In this document: positions 1 through 7,192 of the stretch, piece after piece
Position numbering within the stretch: position 1 is the first letter of the stretch
Layout of the letters: each line of letters opens with the position of its first letter
NCBI GenBank assembly: GCA_027577415.1
Contig: JANBQS010000764.1
Location: forward strand, 1-12,398
DNA: 12,398 nucleotides
DNA from: Coemansia sp. RSA 922
Lineage: Eukaryota; Kickxellomycota; Kickxellomycetes; Kickxellales; Kickxellaceae
Direction of reading: 5' to 3'
Program-made: the position numbers and the translations under genes
The notes under the pieces: model-generated
Told to the model about the DNA's origin: nothing
The model's database searches: none
The model's input: the letters and a program-made list of their open reading frames with translations, nothing else

Positions 1-456
1 CGTTGGAGCATACTCGTCATCCTTTTGCCCTGAACCATCGCTGTCATCGTCGCCGTCTCCACCTATCTCACGCTTCCTTATTTTTTTTTACCAGAATCCT
101 GGGCCCATCCACGTCCTTGGATCTTCGCTAAACACTCATTGCCCTGCTCTTAACACTTTTCATCACGCTTAGACTTGCGCGCACATTTCTGCGGCGACAT
201 TACGAACTACACGACCTTTCAGTTTCCAGACGGTCCAGACTCTGTGACGCTAGACTCCAACATCCCCTAGTACCAACATAAAAGATCGCATGTGTATGTG
301 CATGTGCAGGTAGCATATTTTCCCTCTCTCACTGTGTGCCCTATCTCCTCACTGACTTTGCCTTTACCGCAACGACTAGACGAACACCACTCCTATCCAA
401 GTAAGTGCTGCGAACTTTTTTGTTTTCTGGTGGTCTGTATGTGGTCTGTCTGGAAG
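1..456. other. Left edge, no firm gene
   Basis: No complete gene is visible. On the minus strand, bases 58 down to 1 read as an acidic stretch (GGDGDDDSDGSGQKDDE) that is open to the window edge and follows a possible acceptor (GAGATAG), so it could be an exon of a gene lying to the left; a stop lies just upstream in that frame and there is no ATG. On the plus strand, 310-400 is open and ends in a perfect GTAAGT donor at 401; its last residues (PQRLDEHHSYP) look natural and may be an exon of the gene that follows. The rest is T/C-rich and looks like leader or promoter. All of this is inference from composition and splice-like motifs. Confidence 0.3.
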
Positions 457-1305
457 TGGCGCACCTTTTTGAAGACGATGTGTGCTTTGTGCTGGGGCTG
501 GCGCTGCATGGTGGCGCCCAGCATGCAAACGCTCGTGTTGACAAACGGGCACCCGCACCAAGCTCACAAGCGTTGTCTCCAAAAAAGACCACACACATTG
601 GCGAAGCTGCTGCTTTTGTCGCCAGGCAGAGATGCTTTGTGGTGGCAGCAAAGCCCCTCCCCCCGTATCTGTAGCTCTTGGGCACTTGCTAACATCAACA
701 CCAACACTTTCCCTCTGCCCGTTTATATGTAGGACCTTGCGATTATCTGTCGTATAGTTTCCTCCTTATCAGACGCAGCTCAACATTTTCGTAAAATTCA
801 AGCGGAGCCGAGGTAATAGCCGGCAAGTATAGCTAATTGATCAAAGTCGGAAAGGCACCCGAATGTAAGTGATGTTAAGCTGTTTATCTGAGTGCGCCAC
901 ACACCAAAGCCTGAGCATTATTTTTCTCCTAGACCCGAGCAAATGGCTGGCAGTGGCCGCACGCCACTGTCTTTTGGCCGTATATATTCAATGGGCAGCA
1001 AAGCACTGTTCGTGTATAGATTTCGACAGCAGTCGCTGCGCACGCAGATAAAGTCGATGTTTCTAGCAAGCGCCGCAAAATTGCTGGATTTGGACAGCAG
1101 CAGCGCTCAAAAGATATACGACATTATCCTAGCTCCTGGTGGTGGCCTGAGCGTCGCAACGGCACTTTTACCCACACACCCCATGCACCCTGAGCGGTCG
1201 AATGTATATACTATTCATAATGCTAACTCTGATGTACCACTTCAACACATGTAGAGCCCAGAAACAACCTCCGCCAAGGAACTCGCACTTCACCCTCCAT
1301 ACAAG
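457..1305 (+). CDS. Unidentified intron-rich gene, partial model
   Basis: I do not recognise this protein. Four blocks have natural codon use and composition. Block 457-670 includes VCFVLGLALHGGAQHA and GEAAAFVARQRCFVVAAK. Block 733-812 includes LAIICRIVSSLSDAAQHFRK. Block 933-1203 includes TPLSFGRIYSMGSKALFVYR and LRTQIKSMFLASAAKLLDL. Block 1255-1305 includes SPETTSAKELALHPPYK. The last three join in one frame through introns 813-932 (GTAATA...TTCTCCTAG) and 1204-1254 (GTATAT, branch GCTAAC, ATGTAG). Intron 671-732 has GTAGCT, CTAAC and TATATGTAG, but it joins 457-670 to 733-812 out of frame, so that junction is unresolved: another donor, two genes, or a pseudogene. A GTAAGG donor at 1306 follows the last block, and the 3' end is uncertain: TGA at 1384 if unspliced, TAA at 1708 if spliced to 1642. 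Strand and coding nature are fairly secure; exact exons and function are not. Confidence 0.45.
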
Positions 1306-2213
1306 GTAAGGCTTTTTTATTTACATGCCCGGGCACACAGCCTTCCTGTCTCTCCGTCCACACGTGCACTGCGCCTTGCGTTTTGAGGCACGCTAGGCGA
1401 GTGCGAGGAGAAGAGGAAGGAGGGGTACGAGGTTGGCTAAAGCGAATAGGAGCACAGACAGGGGAGCTCTCATTTGGGGGATGGGGAGGCAGATTTGCAT
1501 GTTCGGTCGCGCCCAGAAAAGAGTAAAAGCCAACCCTGGCGAGCGGCGCTCTTCTCTGTGCTTATCCACACTTTGCTCTGCTCTGCTCATCCCTATTCCC
1601 CTCTGCTCGTGTACTCTTGACTACCACCTCCTCACTTCCAGCAATCGCGTGGTTCGCCCCGCCCCGCTTCACTCTGCATTGTCCTGCCACACATACTCCC
1701 TAGTACATAATCCTCTCGGGCATAAAGAGGCGGACCAGACACAGGTAACATTCGCAGCAACTGCGCTAACTCGCTACTGCTCCTCAATGCACCAAGGCTG
1801 AGGCTTGCTTACCACGCGTGCTCCGGAGAACAGTTAACAAACAGGCGCCCACCACCCCCAGTATGCATGCCTGGTGAGAGTACTGCCCATTGCTCCACGC
1901 ACTGGGCCCTGAGCCCTGGGCCTTGGTCACTCCCTGACGTTGTTACTGTGCCTTTGGCTGTGCCTCGCTCCCCCGGTGGCGGTGGCATCGCCGCTACATG
2001 GCAGTTTCTTTGGAGCACGGCGCTGCCTCTTTGCATGGCGGGTGCCAATGCTTCTGACCGAATAGCCCATGCTAGTCCTAATGTGTATTTTTTTGTGATT
2101 GCCGTCGCAACTCCCGCTCTCCTTTACTTGCCTATCCTGTACAAACCGTCAGCCTCCCTCTGTGTGTCCCACCACCGTTCCTGCCTGAGCCTCTCTTGCT
2201 GCTGCTTGCTCCT
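1306..2213 (+). promoter_or_regulatory. Probable promoter and long leader of the homeobox gene
   Basis: This stretch of about 900 bases has no convincing coding frame. It is strongly pyrimidine-rich on the plus strand from about 1555 on, as fungal leaders often are. Possible leader introns are 1745-1796 (GTAACA, branch CTAAC at 1766-1770, acceptor CAAG) and 1874-2004 (GTGAGA...GGCAG). A strong acceptor (CTCACTTCCAG) at 1641 pairs best with the GTAAGG donor at 1306 and may belong to the upstream gene. ATGs occur at 1787, 1863, 1867, 1998, 2035, 2048, 2069 and 2081, so an unspliced transcript would carry many upstream start codons. An ATTTGCAT octamer lies at 1493-1500; its role here is unknown. 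No clear TATA box was found. Confidence 0.4.
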
Positions 2214-5200
2214 ATGTTTCTTGACCCAACTTTGCTTTCTAACAACCTCTATACTGCAATGCCCTCTGCTGTCGACCATAGTAGCCTTATGCACTTGCCG
2301 CCGTCTGACCAAAAGCCCGCCGCTATGGACTTGGATAGCACTGTCGATGATTCTGGCGATACACCCGCGCCTACCATGCCCTCGCCTCCAGACTCTACCG
2401 CTCCACCGGCTGCTACGTCAACAAAGACCGGCTCAAAGCAGACGCACCGTAAGCGCGCGCGTGCCACGACTGAGCAAGTGGCGGTGCTAGAGTCAGTGTT
2501 CATGGTCAATCGCTCTCCAGCCAGCCGTCTGCGCGAGGATCTCGCAGCTCGCCTAGGCATGGCACCACGCCAGGTGCAAGTGTGGTTTCAGAACCGCCGC
2601 GCCAAGGAGAAGACGCAGCAGAGGAACCCGCGCCCTCTGCAGCACCACTCCAGCATGCTCTTTGACCAGCTTGCTTACCCGAGCGTTGGGCCCGACTTTT
2701 ACTCGATGACAGCGGCCTCCTCGTTTTTGCCCATTGGCGCCGATCCAGCCTCCGCCACTGGGACGCCCGCTACAGCTCAGCAGCAACACCATCAGCAGCT
2801 GCAGAACCAATGCCAGAACCAGCATCAGCAGCAGTTTCTGCCCCATCATAACCACATTCACCACGGTATGCTCGATAGCCAGATGGCGCTTGCTGCCGCC
2901 TCCACCACCGCCACGACCACCACCGCCAACCCGTGGATGAACTGGAACATGGACATGCCGCCGTCTCCGGCACAATACTTTGGCATGTCAGAGCCGCACG
3001 CAATGCCCCCGCTAGGACCCGCAATAGGCAGTATGGCCCCAAAGGCCGCCAGCTCTGCTGGGAAGGCCCACCTCAGCTCAACAGCCTCCGCTGCATCGAT
3101 GCACGCCGCTAATATTAGCGATAGTAGACGCGAGTCGGGGGCCTCGGCGATAACTGCCGTTGCGTCGTCGCCTAGCGCAAGCGACCCTGCTGCTGCTGCG
3201 ACAGGATCTACTGCAGTCTCTGCCTTGAATGTGGGCGCCGATGCCACTTCCTCTGGCCCTACTGCTGGCCACTCTGCGCAGCTAAGCCACAAGAGCAGCA
3301 ACCACAGCCTGCCATTCTCGCAGTCCATGATGCCCGAAGCTCCTGTGTCTGTGCTACCTGACGCTGCCATTGGGCTTGCCCATGCAGCGCGCTTTTCGCA
3401 CCCAGCACTGATGCCTGACTCCTCCGCCCCAATGGCATATCCCGGATGCGTCGCGCCGCCGCTTGGAGCCCGGCTAAGCGGTTCTGTCAGACGACCTGCG
3501 CCGCTGTCGCTTATCAGTGGCCACAATGGGATTCCTGGCGGCAACATGGCCCTGTCCGGCGGCGGCGTTAACAGCGGCTCGCCTGCTGCTGCGGCGACTA
3601 TCAGCGGGGGTGGCATGCTAGCTCACCCAGGCATGCACCCAGGGTTTCATCTTGGCGGGCTGAATTTGGGCGTAGGGCTGAGCATGGGTATAGGCATGGG
3701 CATGGGCATGGGATACGGGTCGTATATTCCCGAAATACCCTCGTATATGGTGCTCGATGCCACTCAGCTCGTGGTCGGCTCCTGGCAGCGAGTGCCCATG
3801 CCGGACACGGAGCTGACCTGCCTGGCCTGCGTCGAGCCGCCGCCTCTTAAGCCCGTGCAGCGACCTGGAAACCACAGGCCGACCGAGCTCGACTCGCTAG
3901 TTGGCGAGTTCCAGTGGATTATTGGCAGCTGCGGTGGTCGGTACAAAATGGTCCTGCCATACACGGCGATATGCCGCATAAAATTCCGTGAAATTCCCGA
4001 TCGAGCTGCGTCGCTGTTGGACGTCGTAACCGACTCTGTCGTCAACACGCCGGCCGCTCTGTCACTGCTCAACCGTGCGTTAAAGAACCCGCAGGCACAG
4101 GGCGAGCTGTCAATCCATGTCTACGACCTGCCCACGTATTATTTCCAGACGGAATCTGGCGGATGGACGAAAATTGACGATTTTTCGGAAAATATGAGTG
4201 CGTCAAAGACGAACGTGCACACCGTTTCGGGCTCCTTCGCCTCGCTGTATCACCAGCTGCGCACCTTGCTTGCAACGTGCTCGCGTCTCAAGTCGGCAGC
4301 CGACGCACTGATGACTTTGTGGATGGGCAACATGGACGACCCCTACTCGGCCATTGCTGGCATCCCTCACAACACTTGGATCCCGTGTGCCGAGGCTGTA
4401 CTGCTTCATGCTCCAAAGCTCGTCAGTAGCCAGCCCACCGCCACTGCCGCCACGACCGAACCTGCTAATACCATGAGTGCTGCTGGCTCGCAAGGTGCTG
4501 CCGATAAAGCAGCGACATCGGCGCCGTTTAACATGTGTGTGCCAGTATCTGCCGCGTCTTCGACCATTGGCACGCTCACGCCAACACCTACGTCGGCCAG
4601 CTGCCCTCAAATGGCTCTGCCACACAGCGCAGTTCCTCCCGCTTTAGGCTCGGCCAGAAACGCAGTCTTTGCCTTCCATGACGCTCCACAGCCGAACTAT
4701 CACAGCAGCATTGCTGCTGCGATGACTGCGGCTGGGTCCAGTGGTGTCGCTCCCTTGCCACTGAAGACTCAGCGCTCGGCGTCTCTGCCATTCATCCGCT
4801 TGGCTGCCAATGGTGCACATGCAAACACTGGCAAGGTAAATCCCAGCAGCAGCCTTTGCCGGACGATAGATGGCGAAAGCGTATCGCCGACAGAGGGCTC
4901 TGGAGACACCTTGAGCCAACCAGCTGCCAGCAGTGAAACAAGCAGCGGCGACGCTCCTACGGCGGCTGGCGCGCTAGCTGGCCTGGGGATATCAAACACC
5001 CAGGCCTTGCCCCTCCGGCACCGCACCTCATGCAACCACCTCCGACGCCCAGCGCCATACCAAGTGGCTCCGGGGGGCTCGTGGGCAAACAGCCCGCAGA
5101 TGAGCCCTTCGCCTTTTTGGCATGCCCACAGCCTTCGCCGCGCCTCGCGCGACTCGCTTTCGGGCCACCACCACTCGCACTCGACGCTTGGCTCAGCTGC

Positions 5201-6080
5201 CCTGCCCACCACTCCGCTGAGCATGACTGGGCCTCCATGCGCCTTCATCCGACGTGAGTCTGACGCCGAGCTAGCGCTGGCTATGAATCACGCCTTTGTC
5301 AATGGCGACGTGCTTGGCGCCCACCGAGGCATTGGCGACCTGTACGGGGGCTCTGCCGTGCCGCCATCGCCGCTCTCCAATATGACAATGGCGGCCTGCG
5401 CCTCGGCGATGCAAGTTGACTCTGAAGATGCTAACGGCTCTGCCGTAGACGATGACAATGCCTCTCGCGGTCTCAGGGTACCCCACACTGACATAGGCGG
5501 CGATGCCGTTGCTAAGATCGCTTGTCAGCAGTCTGGCATGGGCGTGCCAGTCCTTCTCCCGCCAAACGAGGTGTATGGTCCAACTGATAAGCCCTACGGC
5601 ATGGCTGTGAACGAGGGCATGACCATGAGCAACACTGAGATCGTCATGGCAATATTCAACGCAATGAGCAATGCCGCCACAAGTGCCTCTGCCGAGGACA
5701 TTGGTCGGGCACTTCGGTCAGGGGATGGACAGTCGCTAGCATCGGCGGTGCCATCAGACCTCCACGCAGCTGGCATGTTTGACCCGACATCGTTTGGATA
5801 TGACCCTGGCGCGTTCATGCTGGCACACAACAGCAATAACGGCGCCAAGCCCCAGACAGTCGGCGGACCACATGCAATGGACTGGTGCTTTGACTGGAGC
5901 CATGCCGCCCCCTGCGGTCCATCGGGATCCGTGCCAGAGCTTATTTCAACAACATCCAGCAATGGACTAGGCCCTGGCAAGGACGACAGCGAGATGCGTA
6001 TCGACTGGACAAGTAGTGGCGATAGCACTGCTGTTACCGACACTGCTTGTCCCAGCTCACTGGCCTTTGGCTCTATGTAG
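2214..6080 (+). CDS. Homeobox transcription factor, HTF1/HOY1 type
   Basis: A sequence-specific DNA-binding regulator expected in the nucleus. The homeodomain spans residues 77-136 and has the canonical core: L16, F20, W48, F49, N51 and R53, with recognition helix VWFQNRRAKEK and Q50. Position 8, usually Phe, is Ala. Residues about 511-692 hold a second conserved module (VVGSWQRV, WIIGSCGGRYKMVLPY, GELSIHVYDLPTYYFQ, DFSENMSASK, LYHQLRTLL), matching my recollection of the region C-terminal to the homeodomain in fungal HTF1/HOY1-like proteins, which control conidiation or hyphal growth in some ascomycetes. The rest is low-complexity: His/Gln-rich at about 188-220, Met/Gly-rich at about 489-503, and Ser/Ala/Pro-rich tracts. 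The product has 1288 residues in a single exon. 2214 is the first in-frame ATG; ATGs at 2259 and 2325 (better context) also precede the homeodomain, so the start is uncertain. It converges on CHS5, with 115 bases between stops. Confidence 0.9.
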   Translation: MFLDPTLLSNNLYTAMPSAVDHSSLMHLPPSDQKPAAMDLDSTVDDSGDTPAPTMPSPPDSTAPPAATSTKTGSKQTHRKRARATTEQVAVLESVFMVNRSPASRLREDLAARLGMAPRQVQVWFQNRRAKEKTQQRNPRPLQHHSSMLFDQLAYPSVGPDFYSMTAASSFLPIGADPASATGTPATAQQQHHQQLQNQCQNQHQQQFLPHHNHIHHGMLDSQMALAAASTTATTTTANPWMNWNMDMPPSPAQYFGMSEPHAMPPLGPAIGSMAPKAASSAGKAHLSSTASAASMHAANISDSRRESGASAITAVASSPSASDPAAAATGSTAVSALNVGADATSSGPTAGHSAQLSHKSSNHSLPFSQSMMPEAPVSVLPDAAIGLAHAARFSHPALMPDSSAPMAYPGCVAPPLGARLSGSVRRPAPLSLISGHNGIPGGNMALSGGGVNSGSPAAAATISGGGMLAHPGMHPGFHLGGLNLGVGLSMGIGMGMGMGYGSYIPEIPSYMVLDATQLVVGSWQRVPMPDTELTCLACVEPPPLKPVQRPGNHRPTELDSLVGEFQWIIGSCGGRYKMVLPYTAICRIKFREIPDRAASLLDVVTDSVVNTPAALSLLNRALKNPQAQGELSIHVYDLPTYYFQTESGGWTKIDDFSENMSASKTNVHTVSGSFASLYHQLRTLLATCSRLKSAADALMTLWMGNMDDPYSAIAGIPHNTWIPCAEAVLLHAPKLVSSQPTATAATTEPANTMSAAGSQGAADKAATSAPFNMCVPVSAASSTIGTLTPTPTSASCPQMALPHSAVPPALGSARNAVFAFHDAPQPNYHSSIAAAMTAAGSSGVAPLPLKTQRSASLPFIRLAANGAHANTGKVNPSSSLCRTIDGESVSPTEGSGDTLSQPAASSETSSGDAPTAAGALAGLGISNTQALPLRHRTSCNHLRRPAPYQVAPGGSWANSPQMSPSPFWHAHSLRRASRDSLSGHHHSHSTLGSAALPTTPLSMTGPPCAFIRRESDAELALAMNHAFVNGDVLGAHRGIGDLYGGSAVPPSPLSNMTMAACASAMQVDSEDANGSAVDDDNASRGLRVPHTDIGGDAVAKIACQQSGMGVPVLLPPNEVYGPTDKPYGMAVNEGMTMSNTEIVMAIFNAMSNAATSASAEDIGRALRSGDGQSLASAVPSDLHAAGMFDPTSFGYDPGAFMLAHNSNNGAKPQTVGGPHAMDWCFDWSHAAPCGPSGSVPELISTTSSNGLGPGKDDSEMRIDWTSSGDSTAVTDTACPSSLAFGSM
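3683..3712 (+). repeat. Met-Gly codon repeat in the homeobox gene
   Basis: A short run of near-identical ATGGGC/ATGGGT/ATAGGC hexamers encodes alternating Met/Ile-Gly just before the conserved C-terminal module. It stays in frame. Such hexamer runs can change length between strains, which would alter a linker and leave the fold intact. Confidence 0.6.
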
Positions 6081-6195
6081 CCAGGTTGCCTACTCTCAAC
6101 TGCACTAATTCACACTCCTCCAAACTCGCACTGTAGCAATCTCTTTTTATAACGTTACTTACTCTATCTTTTCATGTTCCTCATTATACTGTTGC

Positions 6196-7074
6196 CTAAT
6201 CCAAGTAATACTTGATGGCCGGCTGGAGCTTGCCGTTTGCCTCGCAAGCGAGGAGCCAGTCGGGCTTGACTATTGGAATATTGTAGCGCAGCGCGGTCTC
6301 GCACCCAGGCCCCGCCTTGTAGCGAGCAACAAAGTGTGTGACGTTCATCGATACTCGGTCGGTCCATGATGCCCCAATGCGCTTGACCGTCTCCTTCATA
6401 TTCTCAATCTCCTCTTGCGACTCGCATTCGCCAAAGCACACGCACACGCCACTAAGGTTTTCCAGCGAGTGTGTTCTGATGGTAACGGCATTTGAGAATA
6501 GCGTCCCCGCCGAGGTGCGCATCTCGATCTTGAACTCGTACTCGTGATCGACGTCCAAGCCCGATGTTTTAATTGCCAAAACGCTGTTAGCCACCTCAAG
6601 CGACGAGGGCATACTCTGCATCATGCGCTGGCCGTCACGGTACAAGTGCAAAGAACGCAGCTCTGCAGCTGCCAGATCCAGCGGCTCCCACTCCAGCACA
6701 GTCCACGTCTGCGTTGTGTGCCCAACGCGAATCACTGGCGCTTTGGGCTGTTTGGTGCCAAAGTCTACGAGTATCTGCTCTTGCAGCTCACGAAACTCGT
6801 TGCGCTGGCGCTGCTCCGCCCCCCTGTCCCGTCCAACGTCGATGTTGACCACTGAGCCAAGTACGACGCCCTTTGGCAGCAGCACTGAGGGGAACTCTAT
6901 CAGCTGGTAGTCCTCGGTCAATAGCATCGCCTATATGAACAGAGACGGCGTTGTTAGAAGTCGGTGTTGACATTTCAGAGTCATCCAGTGAAATGAGTGG
7001 TGCTGGCCCACGAAACCTACCATTCCGGCATCAAGCTTCCCGACCGTAAACTGCGCCGAGGTAGTGTGCGACAT
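6196..7074 (-). CDS. Chs5, exomer subunit (FN3-BRCT), two exons
   Basis: In yeast, Chs5 is the scaffold of exomer, the Arf1-dependent coat that carries chitin synthase Chs3 and other cargo from the trans-Golgi to the plasma membrane. Exon 1 is 7074-7021 and exon 2 is 6930-6196, giving 262 residues. The splice restores the family N-terminus (FTVGKLDAGM followed by AMLLTEDYQLIEFP), lining up with the VGKLDA...IEFP start of yeast Chs5, which decides both the ATG at 7074 and the intron. An FN3 domain lies at about 80-172 (ending TLFSNAVTIRTHSLENLSG) and a BRCT domain at about 173-262 (HFVARY, NIPIVKPDWLLACE, Trp243). The protein stops right after the BRCT end (KYYLD), so it lacks the long charged tail of the yeast protein (about 670 residues). 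I see no donor before the stop that would add a tail. Partners such as ChAPs are not in the window. Confidence 0.93.
6931..7020 (-). other. Spliceosomal intron of CHS5
   Basis: A 90-base phase-0 intron. On the coding strand it starts GTAGGT, carries a TTCTAACA branch-point match about 25 bases before its end, and finishes CATATAG. Splicing joins ...GCCGGAATG to GCGATGCTA and reconstitutes the conserved Chs5 N-terminus, which is strong independent support. Confidence 0.92.
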
Positions 7075-7129
7075 TTGTTACGTGGGTGGCGAAAATTGAG
7101 CAAATGAAACTTTTAAAAAAATATGAAAA

Positions 7130-7137
7130 TATTTATA
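7130..7137 (-). promoter_or_regulatory. TATA box candidate for CHS5
   Basis: The coding strand reads TATAAATA, a full consensus TATA element, 56-63 bases upstream of the CHS5 ATG inside an A/T-rich patch (7099-7140). It lies within the 118-base gap after the IPI3 stop, so CHS5 probably has its own compact promoter. Position and match are seen; function is inferred. Confidence 0.5.
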
Positions 7138-7167
7138 ATTTCTAACTGTGGAAGAGAGATGCGCCTC

Positions 7168-7192
7168 CCGATGACGTGGTTCCAGTCATCGG
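7168..7192. repeat. Perfect 8-bp inverted repeat next to the IPI3 stop
   Basis: Arms CCGATGAC (7168-7175) and GTCATCGG (7185-7192) surround a 9-base loop. The repeat begins directly after the IPI3 stop codon and lies about 95 bases upstream of CHS5. It could fold in the IPI3 3' UTR, or act as DNA: it contains TGACGT (7172-7177), a bZIP (CREB/ATF) half-site core. Function is not shown. Confidence 0.6.

Noticed and set aside
292..732. 146-residue plus frame as one gene
   Set aside because: The middle is rich in Trp/Cys and unlike coding DNA, while another frame over 457-670 is far more natural. Only its part before 400 may be exonic.
1493..1500. ATTTGCAT as a POU-type octamer site
   Set aside because: POU factors are animal proteins and an 8-base match is expected by chance; no fungal reader is known to me.
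1433..1801. 122-residue plus frame as a gene or final exon of the left-hand gene
   Set aside because: Composition is unnatural (Arg/Ser/Cys/Leu runs from repeat-like DNA). It can be joined in phase 0 via an acceptor at 1396, but nothing supports it beyond openness.
1867..2490. 207-residue plus-strand frame as a membrane protein gene
   Set aside because: Its Cys/Leu/Ser-rich composition reflects CT-rich leader sequence, and it overlaps the homeobox start in another frame. At most it is an upstream ORF.
2858..3616. 252-residue open frame on the minus strand inside the homeobox gene
   Set aside because: It is a shadow frame of GC-rich coding DNA; the plus frame has the homeodomain gene and the minus frame has no motifs.
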